Of a DNA stretch of 64,000 nt, positions 31,014 through 41,876 are shown one piece after another. Source of the DNA: Affinibrenneria salicis (GTDB taxonomy: Bacteria; Pseudomonadota; Gammaproteobacteria; Enterobacterales; Enterobacteriaceae); contig NZ_VYKJ01000017.1 of the NCBI RefSeq assembly GCF_008710095.1, positions 1 through 64,000 of the forward strand, in the 5' to 3' direction. The position numbers and the translations under genes are program-made. How positions within the stretch are numbered: the stretch's first letter is position 1; every line of letters begins with the position of its first letter. The notes under the pieces are model-generated. The model worked only from the letters and a program-made list of their open reading frames with translations, searched no databases and was not told the DNA's origin.

Positions 31014-31874
31014 TTATTTCCGCTCGATCGGCACGTCGTCGCGACTGCCCCATTCGCTCCATGAACCGTCATACAGCGTGACCGGGCCGATATTCAGCGC
31101 GGTCAGCGCCAGCACCACCACCGCCGCAGTGACGCCGGAGCCGCAGCTGGCCACCAGCGGGCGCGAAAAATCGACGCCGCGCTTGTGCAAAATGGCGGTC
31201 AGTTCCGCATTAGGCTTCAGCGCGCCCGCGCTGACCAGTTCGTTCCAGGGCACATTCACGCTGCCGGGGATATGCCCGCGATGCAGGCCCGGGCGCGGTT
31301 CATCGACTTCGGCGTTAAAACGCGGCGCCGGGCGGGCGTCGATGATTTGCGCGGCGCGGTCATCAAGAATCGCCAGCACCTGCTCTCTCTGACGGATAGC
31401 CCCGGCGTCGAGCCGCGCGGTAAATGTACGGCCGGTTGCCGGCCGTACGTCGCCTTGCTCGATCGGCAGGCCGAGCCGAGCCCATTCCGCCTGGCCGCCG
31501 GCCAGGATGGAAACCCGGGCGGCACCGAAAGTGCGCAGCATCCACCAGGCGCGCGGCGCGGAAAACAGATTGCCTTCGTCGTACACCACCAGATGCCGGT
31601 CGTCGCCGATGCCCAGCGCCGCCATGTCATGGGCGAAACGCTGAGCGTCCGGCATCATATGCGGCAGCGGAGTCCCGCTGTCGGACAGCGTTTCAATGTC
31701 GAAAAAAACCGCGCCAGGCAGATGCCCGGCCCGGTATTCGGCGTGGATATCGCGGGTTGTTTCGCCCGGCGGCAGCATGCGCGCGTCGATCACGCTGACA
31801 TCGGCATCCTGTAAATGAGCGGATAACCAACTGGCGGAAACAAATAATTCACAAGTAGCAGATGCGGCTGACAT
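31014..31874 (-). CDS. sseA: 3-mercaptopyruvate sulfurtransferase
   Basis: SseA moves sulfur from 3-mercaptopyruvate to thiol acceptors. Two rhodanese domains are present; the active-site loop CGSGVTAA carries Cys244, and the CGSG[VI]T form is diagnostic of mercaptopyruvate rather than thiosulfate specificity. The 286-residue length is typical. It lies divergent from yfhM. Confidence 0.96.
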   Translation of the reverse strand: MSAASATCELFVSASWLSAHLQDADVSVIDARMLPPGETTRDIHAEYRAGHLPGAVFFDIETLSDSGTPLPHMMPDAQRFAHDMAALGIGDDRHLVVYDEGNLFSAPRAWWMLRTFGAARVSILAGGQAEWARLGLPIEQGDVRPATGRTFTARLDAGAIRQREQVLAILDDRAAQIIDARPAPRFNAEVDEPRPGLHRGHIPGSVNVPWNELVSAGALKPNAELTAILHKRGVDFSRPLVASCGSGVTAAVVVLALTALNIGPVTLYDGSWSEWGSRDDVPIERK

Positions 31875-32178
31875 AGAACCCTCGCAGTGAGGCCGCGCGC
31901 AGGCGGACCCCGGATGGACCAGAGAGCCATTGTCAGCGATTTTTCCGCCTCCGGCAAGCCGTGGCGGCGCGCGCGGTTTGTGCGCTTTGCCTGCGGCGTT
32001 AACCTTAAATAAAAGAGAGTATTACTCCGTGCGGTTTGGCGTCGGAAAAAAGAAAAAAAGGTGCGGCTGCCCAGGCTCTGGGCGATAATACGTTCCACTT
32101 TGGTATCTTTGGGGTCATGCCGGCGGCGTGCGGCGTGAAAAAGACGGGCGGTCAGGCTTCTTCTGGCAGGGAAAAATT

Positions 32179-35100
32179 ATGCAGAAAGGGTTTCGCAACG
32201 GTTCAGGTCTCCGCTGGGGAGGCTGGTGTAAGGTTACGCTACTGGCGGTGGCTATAGCGTTGAGCAGCGCATGCGACGAGCGCGACGGCGACAAGGCTCC
32301 GGTTTCTCAACCTGCGTCGGCCGAAACCCCGGCGGCGCAACAGAATAATCCGTCGGCGGCGCCTGCGGCGACCGGCACGGCGCAGCAGACCAGCTACGCC
32401 GGTCAGCCTCTGCATCTGCTGGATGCTTCCGAACTGCAACTGGACGGCGCCAGCACGCTGGTGTTGACCTTCTCCATCCCGTTGAACCCCAATCAGGATT
32501 TCGCCGCGAAGGTGCATCTCGTCGATACCGTCAGCGGTAAATTCGACGGAGCCTGGGAACTGGCGGAAAACCAGAAAGAGCTGCGTATGCGCCACCTGGA
32601 GCCAAAGCGTAAGCTGATGCTGACCGTTGACGGCGGCCTGCAGGCGGTTAACGGCGGCGCGCTGGAAACGGCGTTCCAGAAAGAGATCGCCACGCGTGAT
32701 ATCCAGCCCAGCGTCGGTTTCGCCAGCCGCGGTTCGCTGCTGCCGGGCAAACAGCCGCGCGGTCTGCCGGTGATGGCGCTCAACGTCGATCGGGTGGACG
32801 TTAATTTCTTCCGCATCAAGCCGTCGACGTTGCCGTCCTTTATCAGCAGATGGTCGTATCGTAGCTCTGTCTCCAGCTGGGAAGCTGGCGATTTGCTGAA
32901 AATGGCCGATCTGGTTTACACCGGTCGTTTTGATTTAAATCCGCGCGCCAATACCCGTGAGCAGATCTTGCTGCCGCTGGCCGGCATTGACGCGCTGCAG
33001 CAGCCCGGCGTTTACCTGGCGGTGATGCAGCAGGCCGGGAAATATGCCTATACCAATGCCGCCACGCTGTTTACCCTCAGCGATATCGGCGTGTCGCTGC
33101 ACAGCTACCATGATCGGCTGGATGTATTTACCCAGAGTCTGGATAACGGCGCGGCGCAGTCAGGCGTTGATGTCCAGTTGCTGGATGGCAAAGGCCTCGT
33201 GCTGGCGAGCGCCGTCAGCGACGATCAGGGACATGCGCGATTGGATAAACCGGCGCAGGCGAAACTGCTGCTGGCTACGCAGAAAGGGCAGACCTCGCTG
33301 CTGGATCTGAAACGTCCGGCGCTGGATCTGGCCGAGTTCGCCATTGGCGGGCCGGACGGTTTCAGCAAACAGCTGTTTACCTTTGGCCCGCGCGATCTGT
33401 ACCGGCCGGGCGAGACGTTGATCGTCAATGCGCTGCTGCGCGATGCCGACGGCCGGCCGCTGCCGCCGCAACCGTTGAAGACGGAGGTGGTGAAACCGGA
33501 CGGTCAGGTCGCGCGCAGCTTTGTCTGGCAGCCGGAAAACGGCCTGTATCAGTACCAGTACGCTATCCCCGACTCGGCGCCGACCGGCGAATGGTCGTTG
33601 CGTATTCAGGCCGGCGACGATCGCTCCCGCTTCTATCGCTTTAAGGTAGAGGACTTCATGCCGGAGCGCATGGCGTTGGATATCCATACCGACGATGAGC
33701 CTATTGCGCCGGCAGATGCGACGCAGTTCGAGATCAGCGGCCGCTATCTGTACGGCGCGCCGGCGGCCGGCAACCGGCTGCAGGGGCAATTGTTCCTGCG
33801 CGAGCAGCGTCAGCTCGCCGCGCTGCCCGGCTATCAGTTTGGTTCGATTACCGAAGAGAACCTGTCGCGCAATCTGGATGAACTGGATGAAACGCTTGAT
33901 AGTCAGGGCAAGCGTGAACTGGTAGTGGCCAGTCAGTGGGAAAGCATTCGTTCGCCGGCGCGGTTGATTTTGCAGGCCAGCCTGCTGGAGTCCGGCGGCC
34001 GACCGATAACCCGCCGGGCCGAACAGGCGATCTGGCCCGCCCGGGCGTTGCCGGGCATTCGTCCGCTGTTCGGCGAAAAACAGGTCTACGACTACCGCAG
34101 CGACAGCTACAAGAGTCAGCCGATGGTTGATGAAGGCAGCCGGGCCGCATTTGACATTATTTACGCCAGCGCCAGCGGCGAAAAGCTGGCGGCTAAAGGG
34201 CTGAAGGCCCGTCTGATACGCGAGCGGCGCGATTACTACTGGCAGTGGTCGGAGGACGACGGTTGGGCGGCGCAGTATGATCAAAAAGATCTGAACATGG
34301 CGGAAGAGACCGTCAATCTAACGGCCGGCGGCAGCGCTCAGGTCAGCTTCCCGGTCGAATGGGGCGCTTACCGTCTGGAAGTGGTGGATCCGGGTAATCA
34401 GTTGCTCAGCAGCGTTCGTTTTTGGGCGGGCTACAGCTGGCAGGACAATAGCGAAGGCGGCGGCGCGGTGCGGCCGGATCAGATTCGACTCAAGCTGGAT
34501 AAACCGGCCTACCGCCCCGGCGAGCGCGTCAGCCTGACGCTTGAATCGCCGGCCGCCGGCAAAGGCTATCTGATGGTCGAATCCAGCGACGGGCCGCTGT
34601 GGTGGCAGGAGATCAGCGTGCCGCAGGGCGGCGCCACGGTGGAAGTGCCGCTGAATAAGGACTGGCGCCGTCACGATCTCTATCTGAGCGCGCTGGTGGT
34701 GCGTCCAGGCGATCAGGCGAAGACCGCCACGCCGAAACGGGCGGTCGGTCTGCTGCATTTGCCGATGGCCGACGAGCATCGCCGGCTGAATCTCCAGCTG
34801 CAGGCGCCGGAACGCATTCGTCCGGGACAGACCCTGACCGTTGATGTGAAGGTGCCGGAGATGGAAGGCAAAACGCCGGCTCAGGTGAATGTCCTGCTGT
34901 CGGCGGTCGACAGCGGCGTGTTGAACATCACGCGTTTCGTTACGCCCGATCCCTACGAGGCGTTCTTTGGCCGTAAACGCTACGGCGCCGATATGTATGA
35001 TGTGTACGGTCAACTGATCGAGGGCGACGGGCGTCAGGCGACGCTGCGCTTCGGCGGCGATGGCGATGAAGAGGATCCGCTGGCGCGCGGCGGCCAGAAG

Positions 35101-37191
35101 CCGGTCACGCATGTTAATATCATCGCCCGGCAACTGCAGCCGGTAACGCTGAACGAGCGCGGCGAAGGGAAAATTCAGCTGGTGATCCCGGACTTCAACG
35201 GCGAGCTGCGCCTGATGGCGCAGGCCTGGACCGACAGCGAATTCGGCAAAGCGGAGCGTCCGCTGGTGGTCGCCGCGCCGCTGATTGCCGAGTTGGCTAC
35301 GCCGCGTTTCCTGGCCGGCGGCGATCGCAGCCGGCTGTCTCTCGATCTGACCAATCAATCCGGTCAGCCGCAGACGCTGCAGATTAGCGTAACGGCCAAC
35401 GGTCTGGTGGCGCTGGATGGCAATGCCGAACGTAAGCTGACGCTGGCCAAAGGCGAGCGGCTGACGCTGCCGGTGCCCGTTCAGGCGCGCGAAGGTTTTG
35501 GCGACGGCGAGGTAACGCTGGAAATCCAGGGGCTGAAGCTGCCGGACGCGCCGCAAACCACCAGTTGGAAAAATAGCTGGAAGATTGGCGTACGCCCGGC
35601 GTACCCGGGCGAAACGCGTCAGTTCTCCGCCGTGCTTCAGCCCGGCGAGCTGTGGTCGCTGCCGGCCGATGCGCTCAGCGGTCTGGCGCCGGCCACTCAG
35701 CAGGGGCAACTGCTGTTAACCAGCCGTCCGCCGCTTAACCTCGCCCGCTATATTCGCGAACTGGCGGCCTATCCTTACGGCTGTCTGGAACAGACCACCA
35801 GCGGGCTGTTCCCGTCGCTGTACGTCAGCCAGGCGCAGCTGACGGCGCTGGGGATTAAAACCAGCAGCGATACGCAGCGCCGTCAGGCGATCGATATCGG
35901 CATTGAACGGCTGGCCGGTATGCAGCGCTTCAACGGCAGCTTCGGTTTGTGGAGCAAAGACAGTCCGGAAGAACCGTGGCTGACGGCCTATGTCACCGAC
36001 TTCCTGACCCGGGCGACGGCGCAGGGATATAGTGTGTCGCCGTCGGTGCTGAAAGGCGCGACGGAACGGCTGCAGCGTTATCTGCAGGACCGGAATCAGA
36101 TTACGGTTCAATACAGTTCCAGCCCTGAGCACGTGCGCTTTGCGGTGCAGGCCTACGCCGGTCTGGTGCTGGCGCGTCAGCAAAAAGCGCCGCTGGGCGC
36201 GCTGCGTCAGGTCTACCAGCACCGGGGAGAGGCGCAGTCCGGCCTGCCGCTGGTGCAGCTGGGCATCGCGCTGCGCTTAATGGGCGATATGCCGCGTTCG
36301 AAAGAGGTCATCGCTCAGGGGCTGCGCAAGGAGCGTCGCGATCGTGATTACTGGCTGGAAGATTACGGCTCGCCGTTGCGCGACAGCGCGCTGATCCTGG
36401 CGCTGCTGAATGAGTATGACATTCTGCCCGCGGAGCGCGATCGCCTGCTGCTTGAGCTGTCGGCGAGCGCGGATATGAAGAAATACTTCTCCACCCAGGA
36501 AAGCAATGCGCTTTATCTGGCCGGACGCAATCTGATCGGGCAGGACGAAGCGCCGTGGCGGGTAAAAGCCAGCGGCGTGGCCGAACCGCTGAGCGGGGCG
36601 AAAGCGCAAAGTACGGAGCTGGGCCAGGCGGCGCTGGCGCCGGGCGCGTTGACGCTGGAAAATTCCGGCGACAGCACGGTGTATCCGCGCCTGGCGGTGA
36701 CCGGTTATCCGATCGGCGCGCCGGCGCCCTACAGCCACAATCTGCACATCCGACGCCACTACCTCGGTCTGGACGGCAAACAGAAATCGCTGGATCAGCT
36801 GAAAAGCGGCGAACTGGTGCTGGTCTGGCTGGATGTCTGGGCCGATGACCAGGTGCCGGACGCGCTGGTCGTCGATCTGTTGCCCGCCGGGCTGGAGCTG
36901 GAAAACCAGAATCTGGGCGACAGCAGCGCCAGTCTGGGTGACAGCGCGGCCAGCGACGTGGCGGAGTTGCTGACGGATATGCAGCAAACGGAGATCAAAC
37001 ATCAGGAATACCGCGACGATCGTTACGTTGCGGCGGTGAATGTTGATCCCTATCGTCACTCCACGCTGCTGTATCTGGCGCGCGCCGTGACGCCGGGCAC
37101 CTATCGCGTGCCGGCGCCTCAGGTCGAATCAATGTATTTGCCGCAATGGCGCGCATTGGGTGAAACGCCGGCGTCGCTGACCGTCCGTTAA
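32179..37191 (+). CDS. yfhM: Bacterial alpha-2-macroglobulin lipoprotein
   Basis: This 1670-residue protein is a periplasmic protease trap anchored by a lipid. The signal segment ends at a lipobox, ALSSAC. MG and ANA-type domains follow, and the thioester motif CLEQ lies at residues 1202-1205 (PYGCLEQTTSG). It aligns along its length with E. coli YfhM. The ATG at 32179 gives the proper signal peptide; the open frame extends further upstream without a start of the right type. It is linked to pbpC, whose product repairs the cell wall, and the two are thought to act together in defence against host proteases. Confidence 0.96.
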   Translation: MQKGFRNGSGLRWGGWCKVTLLAVAIALSSACDERDGDKAPVSQPASAETPAAQQNNPSAAPAATGTAQQTSYAGQPLHLLDASELQLDGASTLVLTFSIPLNPNQDFAAKVHLVDTVSGKFDGAWELAENQKELRMRHLEPKRKLMLTVDGGLQAVNGGALETAFQKEIATRDIQPSVGFASRGSLLPGKQPRGLPVMALNVDRVDVNFFRIKPSTLPSFISRWSYRSSVSSWEAGDLLKMADLVYTGRFDLNPRANTREQILLPLAGIDALQQPGVYLAVMQQAGKYAYTNAATLFTLSDIGVSLHSYHDRLDVFTQSLDNGAAQSGVDVQLLDGKGLVLASAVSDDQGHARLDKPAQAKLLLATQKGQTSLLDLKRPALDLAEFAIGGPDGFSKQLFTFGPRDLYRPGETLIVNALLRDADGRPLPPQPLKTEVVKPDGQVARSFVWQPENGLYQYQYAIPDSAPTGEWSLRIQAGDDRSRFYRFKVEDFMPERMALDIHTDDEPIAPADATQFEISGRYLYGAPAAGNRLQGQLFLREQRQLAALPGYQFGSITEENLSRNLDELDETLDSQGKRELVVASQWESIRSPARLILQASLLESGGRPITRRAEQAIWPARALPGIRPLFGEKQVYDYRSDSYKSQPMVDEGSRAAFDIIYASASGEKLAAKGLKARLIRERRDYYWQWSEDDGWAAQYDQKDLNMAEETVNLTAGGSAQVSFPVEWGAYRLEVVDPGNQLLSSVRFWAGYSWQDNSEGGGAVRPDQIRLKLDKPAYRPGERVSLTLESPAAGKGYLMVESSDGPLWWQEISVPQGGATVEVPLNKDWRRHDLYLSALVVRPGDQAKTATPKRAVGLLHLPMADEHRRLNLQLQAPERIRPGQTLTVDVKVPEMEGKTPAQVNVLLSAVDSGVLNITRFVTPDPYEAFFGRKRYGADMYDVYGQLIEGDGRQATLRFGGDGDEEDPLARGGQKPVTHVNIIARQLQPVTLNERGEGKIQLVIPDFNGELRLMAQAWTDSEFGKAERPLVVAAPLIAELATPRFLAGGDRSRLSLDLTNQSGQPQTLQISVTANGLVALDGNAERKLTLAKGERLTLPVPVQAREGFGDGEVTLEIQGLKLPDAPQTTSWKNSWKIGVRPAYPGETRQFSAVLQPGELWSLPADALSGLAPATQQGQLLLTSRPPLNLARYIRELAAYPYGCLEQTTSGLFPSLYVSQAQLTALGIKTSSDTQRRQAIDIGIERLAGMQRFNGSFGLWSKDSPEEPWLTAYVTDFLTRATAQGYSVSPSVLKGATERLQRYLQDRNQITVQYSSSPEHVRFAVQAYAGLVLARQQKAPLGALRQVYQHRGEAQSGLPLVQLGIALRLMGDMPRSKEVIAQGLRKERRDRDYWLEDYGSPLRDSALILALLNEYDILPAERDRLLLELSASADMKKYFSTQESNALYLAGRNLIGQDEAPWRVKASGVAEPLSGAKAQSTELGQAALAPGALTLENSGDSTVYPRLAVTGYPIGAPAPYSHNLHIRRHYLGLDGKQKSLDQLKSGELVLVWLDVWADDQVPDALVVDLLPAGLELENQNLGDSSASLGDSAASDVAELLTDMQQTEIKHQEYRDDRYVAAVNVDPYRHSTLLYLARAVTPGTYRVPAPQVESMYLPQWRALGETPASLTVR

Positions 37192-37202
37192 CCCCGCACC
37201 GC

Positions 37203-37256
37203 CCGTGGCGGCAAACCGTCGCCACGGACCGTCGGCGCGCTGATCAAAGCGCGCCG
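37203..37256 (+). other. Two hairpins between yfhM and pbpC
   Basis: CCGTGGCG / CGCCACGG (37203-37227) and CGGCGCGC / GCGCGCCG (37233-37256) form consecutive 8-bp stems. They lack T runs, so they are more likely mRNA-stability or attenuating structures than strong terminators. Confidence 0.5.
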
Positions 37257-37318
37257 GGGGGCGGCGCGGATGTCAGACGTCAGGAGATCACGTCATTATC
37301 GCTAAACGCTCTCTGTGG

Positions 37319-39604
37319 TTGATACCTCTGCTTATTCCGCTGCTGCTGTGGTGGGCGGACAGGCAGTGGCCGCTGCCGCTGCAGCCGGCCGGGGTAACCC
37401 GGGTCGTGGTGGCGCAGGACGGCACGCCGCTGTGGCGTTTCGCCGACGATGTGGGCGTATGGCGTTATCCGGTGCGTCTGGCGGACGTGTCGCCGCTCTA
37501 TCTGCAGGCGTTGCTCAACTATGAAGACCGCTGGTTTTATTATCATCCCGGCGTCAATCCGGTCGCGCTGATCCGTGCCGCCGGGCTGAATCTGTTGAAC
37601 GGCCGCATTGTTTCCGGCGGCAGCACGCTGTCGATGCAGGTAGCCCGCCTGCTTGATCCGCATCCCCGCACCGCGGGCGGTAAACTGCGCCAGATCTGGC
37701 GCACTCTGCAGCTTGAGTGGCACCTGTCGAAAGACGATATTCTGACGCTGTACCTTAACCGGGCGCCGTTTGGCGGCACTCTGCAGGGCATTGGCGCCGC
37801 CAGCTGGAGCTATCTGGGCAAACCGCCTTCCGATCTGACGCCGGGCGAAGCGGCGCTGCTGGCGGTACTGCCGCAGGCGCCCAGCCGGTTACGGCCGGAT
37901 CGCTACCCGCAGCAGGCCGAGGCGGCGCGTAATAAGGTGCTGAGCCGGCTGGCGGAGTATCGGGTCTGGCCGCAGGCGCAGATCGATGAAGTCCGTCAGG
38001 AGCCGGTGTGGCTGGCGCCGCGCCAGGTGCCGCAGTTGGCGCCGCTGCTGGCCCGCCGCCTGACGGAGAACGATCGACGTGAGAAAGTTGAAACCACGCT
38101 GGATATCACGCTGCAGCGCCGGCTGGAAGAGATGGCGCAGGGCTGGAAAGCCGCTCTGCCGGCGAAAACCTCGTTCGGCGTGCTGGTGGTCGATCATCGC
38201 GACATGGCGGTCAAGGCCTACCTGGGATCGGCCGACTTTACCGACGACAGCCGCTTTGGCCACGTGGATATGATCAGCGCCTGGCGTTCGCCCGGCTCGA
38301 CGCTCAAACCCTTTGTCTATGCGCTGGCGCTGGATGACGGTCTGATTCACGCCGAATCGCTGTTGCAGGATGTGCCGCGTCACTTCGGCAGCTATCGTCC
38401 GGCTAATTTCGATACCGGTTTTCACGGGCCGGTCAGCGCCAGCGAGGCGCTGGTGAGATCGTTGAATTTACCCGCGGTGCAGCTGCTGGAGGCCTATGGG
38501 CCGAAACGCTTCGCCGCCACGCTGCGTCACGCCGGGCTGACGCTGCGCTTTCCTCCTCACGCTGAACCGAATCTGTCGCTGATTTTGGGCGGCACCGGCG
38601 CGCGGCTGGACCAGATCGTCGCCGCCTACAGCGCTTTCGCCCGCGGGGGCATGGCCGGCCAGTTGCGCTTCGAACCCGGACAGACGCTGCGCGAGCGGCG
38701 TTTACTGTCGCCGGGCGCGGCCTGGATAACCCGGCGGATATTAGCCGGCGAAGCCCGCCCTCTTCCGGATGATGTCCTGTCCGCCTCCGTTCCACTGGCG
38801 TGGAAGACCGGCACCAGCTATGGTTATCGTGATGCCTGGGCGATTGGTATCAATGCCCGTTATCTGATCGGTGTGTGGGTCGGCCGGCCGGACGGCACGC
38901 CGGTGGCCGGGCAGTATGGTCAGGCCACCGCGGTGCCGCTGCTTAACCAAATCAACAATCTGCTGATGACCGGCCTGCGGCGCGACGGTCGCCCGCTGCC
39001 GATCGATCCGCGGCCTGCCGCGGTGAGCCGGCAGCAGATTTGCTGGCCGGGCGGTCAGCCGCTGGCGGCCGGAGACAGTAATTGCCGTCAGCGGCGCCAG
39101 AGCTGGATTCTGGATGAAACCACGCCGCCCACGCTGGTGGCGCCGGGGCAGGAAGCGCTGACCGGCACGCAAATGACGCTGTGGCTTAATGAACGCGGTC
39201 AGCAAGTGGCCGCTAACTGCCCCGGCGCCCGCCAGACCACGCTATCGCTCTGGCCATTGCCGCTTGAGGCGTGGCTGGCGCCCGCGGAGCGTCGGGCGCA
39301 GCGCCTGCCTGAAGCGGACGCTCAGTGTCCGCCGCCGGAGCGTAACGATGCGCCGCCGCTGTTGATTTTCGGTATTCGCGACGACACGGTATTGAAACGA
39401 CTGCCGGGCAGCGGCGAGCTCGATCTGCGGCTAAGCACGCAGGGCGGGCAGGGACAACGCTGGTGGTTTCTTAACGGTGAACAGATTGCCAACACCCGGC
39501 CGGAAGAAGGGATATTACAGCGGTTGACGCAGCCCGGACGCTACCAACTGACGCTGCTGGATGAAAGCGGTCAGGTAAGCGTGGTGAATTTTACTCTGCA
39601 GTAA
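37319..39604 (+). CDS. pbpC: Penicillin-binding protein 1C
   Basis: PbpC is a bifunctional class A-type enzyme with an N-terminal membrane anchor. The glycosyltransferase domain shows NYEDRWFYYHPGVNP and ISGGSTL-type motifs. The transpeptidase domain shows SPGSTLKP (SxxK) and KTGTSYG. A C-terminal BiPBP domain ends at NFTLQ. The coordinates use the TTG at 37319, the only conventional start in the frame, but it has no ribosome binding site and leaves no positive charge before the membrane segment. AGGAG at 37282-37286 is instead 8 bases from an ATT codon at 37295, which would add IIAKRSLW. It follows yfhM, its usual partner. Confidence 0.95.
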   Translation: MIPLLIPLLLWWADRQWPLPLQPAGVTRVVVAQDGTPLWRFADDVGVWRYPVRLADVSPLYLQALLNYEDRWFYYHPGVNPVALIRAAGLNLLNGRIVSGGSTLSMQVARLLDPHPRTAGGKLRQIWRTLQLEWHLSKDDILTLYLNRAPFGGTLQGIGAASWSYLGKPPSDLTPGEAALLAVLPQAPSRLRPDRYPQQAEAARNKVLSRLAEYRVWPQAQIDEVRQEPVWLAPRQVPQLAPLLARRLTENDRREKVETTLDITLQRRLEEMAQGWKAALPAKTSFGVLVVDHRDMAVKAYLGSADFTDDSRFGHVDMISAWRSPGSTLKPFVYALALDDGLIHAESLLQDVPRHFGSYRPANFDTGFHGPVSASEALVRSLNLPAVQLLEAYGPKRFAATLRHAGLTLRFPPHAEPNLSLILGGTGARLDQIVAAYSAFARGGMAGQLRFEPGQTLRERRLLSPGAAWITRRILAGEARPLPDDVLSASVPLAWKTGTSYGYRDAWAIGINARYLIGVWVGRPDGTPVAGQYGQATAVPLLNQINNLLMTGLRRDGRPLPIDPRPAAVSRQQICWPGGQPLAAGDSNCRQRRQSWILDETTPPTLVAPGQEALTGTQMTLWLNERGQQVAANCPGARQTTLSLWPLPLEAWLAPAERRAQRLPEADAQCPPPERNDAPPLLIFGIRDDTVLKRLPGSGELDLRLSTQGGQGQRWWFLNGEQIANTRPEEGILQRLTQPGRYQLTLLDESGQVSVVNFTLQ

Positions 39605-39860
39605 ACAGAGTTATGTTATCGCTGTAATAAAAATAATTAATTTTTTAATGAAATGTTACGCCCCGGTAGGCAAGTGTAGCGATGCTGCTTTATAATCCGC
39701 GCTTTATTTATTGGCCGGTATTATAACGTCAGGCGCTATTCTGCTCGCGTGATATGCCTGCCGGTGGCGCGCAGCTCGTTCAGCCGATTGACGGGCAGGC
39801 GACTTAGCGCAACTGGCACCTGGCCCGGCTGTTATCTGGCAGTTATTTAATGAGGTCATT

Positions 39861-40286
39861 ATGACGGTAGAACGTACCTTTTCCATCGTGAAGCCGAATG
39901 CTGTGGCTAAAAACGCGATTGGTGCCATTTATTCACGTTTCGAAAGCGCGGGTTTTAAAATTATCGCAGCCAAAATGCTGCATCTGACGCATGAACAGGC
40001 GGCAGGTTTTTACGCCGAGCACGAAGGAAAACCGTTCTTTGACGGGTTGGTTTCCTTTATGACCTCCGGTCCGATTATGGTTCAGGTGCTGGAAGCGGAA
40101 AATGCGGTGCAGCGCAATCGCGACCTGATGGGCGCAACCAATCCGGCCAATGCGTTGGCCGGTACGCTGCGCGCTGACTATGCGGACAGCTTCACTGAAA
40201 ACGCGGTGCACGGTTCCGATTCGCCCGAGTCGGCGGCGCGTGAAATCGCCTATTTTTTTAGTCCCGATGAGATCCATCCTCGTTAA
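39861..40286 (+). CDS. ndk: Nucleoside diphosphate kinase
   Basis: Ndk balances nucleoside triphosphate pools by phosphate transfer through a phosphohistidine. The active residue is His117 in [12 protein letters not shown], and the 141-residue length is typical. The preceding 257 bp contain a TATAAT at 39691-39696 that may be its -10, with a poor -35. Confidence 0.97.
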   Translation: MTVERTFSIVKPNAVAKNAIGAIYSRFESAGFKIIAAKMLHLTHEQAAGFYAEHEGKPFFDGLVSFMTSGPIMVQVLEAENAVQRNRDLMGATNPANALAGTLRADYADSFTENAVHGSDSPESAAREIAYFFSPDEIHPR

Positions 40287-40460
40287 GGAAGAACCCCGCC
40301 GTCCGCGCCATAAAAAAACGTCAGAAACGTTCTCCAACGGCGCGCGGTGACGGCTGGCAAGGGACGGGCAGGGATCGCCCGCCAGAGAACGTCGGCAACG
40401 TTTTTCAACGTCGCGGGCTTTCAGTCATGGCATCCCTGTTTTAAACTCTGTACAATGCGG

Positions 40461-40497
40461 CGCCCCGGGTGGACTTGCTCAACCGGGGCGTTTCTTT
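40461..40497 (+). terminator. Terminator between ndk and rlmN
   Basis: CGCCCCGG (40461-40468) pairs with CCGGGGCG (40483-40490), followed by TTTCTTTA. A TACAAT just before the stem and a TATAAT at 40498 could instead belong to the rlmN promoter, so the hairpin may also act as a leader structure. Confidence 0.6.
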
Positions 40498-40557
40498 ATA
40501 ATCCGTCCAATCACCTGATCGCGCCATAACGTGTAACAACGAGGCCAGGAACTATTT

Positions 40558-41739
40558 ATGTCTGAACAAACCGTGTCCGAATCTTTGACGGCGTCTGCCG
40601 TTGCCCAATCCACTCCCCAGCCCGAAGCGGAAAAAATCAATCTGCTGGACCTGAATCGCCGGCAAATGCGCGAGTTTTTCGCCCGCATGGGGGAAAAGCC
40701 GTTCCGCGCCGATCAGGTCATGAAGTGGATCTACCATTACTGCTGCGATGATTTCGCGCAAATGACCGATATCAATAAAGTATTGCGCGCCAGATTGCAG
40801 GAGATCGCCGAAATTCGCGCGCCGGAAGTGGTGGCGGAGCAGCGCTCTTCCGACGGCACCATCAAGTGGGCGATTCTGGTCGGCGGGCAGCGGGTGGAAA
40901 CGGTGTACATCCCGGAGGACGAACGCGCCACGCTGTGCGTCTCCTCGCAGGTTGGCTGCGCGCTGGAGTGTAAATTCTGTTCCACAGCACAGCAGGGTTT
41001 CAACCGTAACCTGCGCGTATCGGAAATTATCGGGCAGGTATGGCGCGCGGCGAAGATTATCGGCGCCGCCAAAGTGACCGGCCAGCGCCCGATCACCAAC
41101 GTGGTGATGATGGGGATGGGAGAGCCGCTGCTCAACCTGACCAACGTGGTGCCGGCGATGGAGATCATGCTGGACGATTTTGGTTTCGGCCTGTCGAAAC
41201 GGCGCGTGACGCTCTCCACTTCCGGCGTGGTGCCGGCGCTGGACAAACTGGGCGATATGATTGACGTCGCGCTGGCGATCTCCCTGCATGCACCGACGGA
41301 TGAGATCCGCAACGAGATCATGCCGATCAATAAGAAATACAATATCGAAACTTTCCTGAGCGCGGTGCGGCGCTATCTCGACAAATCCAACGCCAATCAG
41401 GGGCGGGTGACGGTAGAGTACGTTCTGCTCGATCATATCAACGACGGCACCGAGCATGCCCATCAGCTGGCCGCCTGCCTGAAAGATACGCCCTGCAAGA
41501 TCAACCTGATCCCGTGGAACCCGTTCCCGGGCGCGCCCTATGGCCGCAGCTCGAACAGCCGGGTCGATCGCTTCTCCAAGGTTTTGATGGAGTATGGCTT
41601 TACCACCATCGTGCGTAAAACGCGCGGCGACGATATCGACGCCGCCTGCGGCCAGCTGGCGGGCGAGGTGGTTGATCGCACCAAACGCACGTTAAAGAAA
41701 AAGCAGGCCGGGGAACCTATCCGCGTTAAGGCAGTCTGA
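40558..41739 (+). CDS. rlmN: 23S rRNA/tRNA adenine-C2 methyltransferase
   Basis: RlmN is a radical SAM enzyme that makes m2A2503 in 23S rRNA and m2A37 in tRNAs. The [4Fe-4S] motif CxxxCxxC is visible as CALECKFC, and the product-releasing Cys lies in the C-terminal [10 protein letters not shown]. The 393-residue protein aligns with E. coli RlmN, with a longer N terminus. Like IspG it needs an Fe-S cluster, relevant given the reduced isc locus. Confidence 0.97.
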   Translation: MSEQTVSESLTASAVAQSTPQPEAEKINLLDLNRRQMREFFARMGEKPFRADQVMKWIYHYCCDDFAQMTDINKVLRARLQEIAEIRAPEVVAEQRSSDGTIKWAILVGGQRVETVYIPEDERATLCVSSQVGCALECKFCSTAQQGFNRNLRVSEIIGQVWRAAKIIGAAKVTGQRPITNVVMMGMGEPLLNLTNVVPAMEIMLDDFGFGLSKRRVTLSTSGVVPALDKLGDMIDVALAISLHAPTDEIRNEIMPINKKYNIETFLSAVRRYLDKSNANQGRVTVEYVLLDHINDGTEHAHQLAACLKDTPCKINLIPWNPFPGAPYGRSSNSRVDRFSKVLMEYGFTTIVRKTRGDDIDAACGQLAGEVVDRTKRTLKKKQAGEPIRVKAV

Positions 41740-41876
41740 CTGGCGAGAGTATGCATAATGGAATGCGCCATGCAATTACCGCCTGCCGAAGGGCTTGCCT
41801 GCTGTCAGGCCGGATGGATTGAGGTAAGATAGCCTTATTCCGTCGGTCAGATGACCAATCATGCAGGGGGAAAGGG

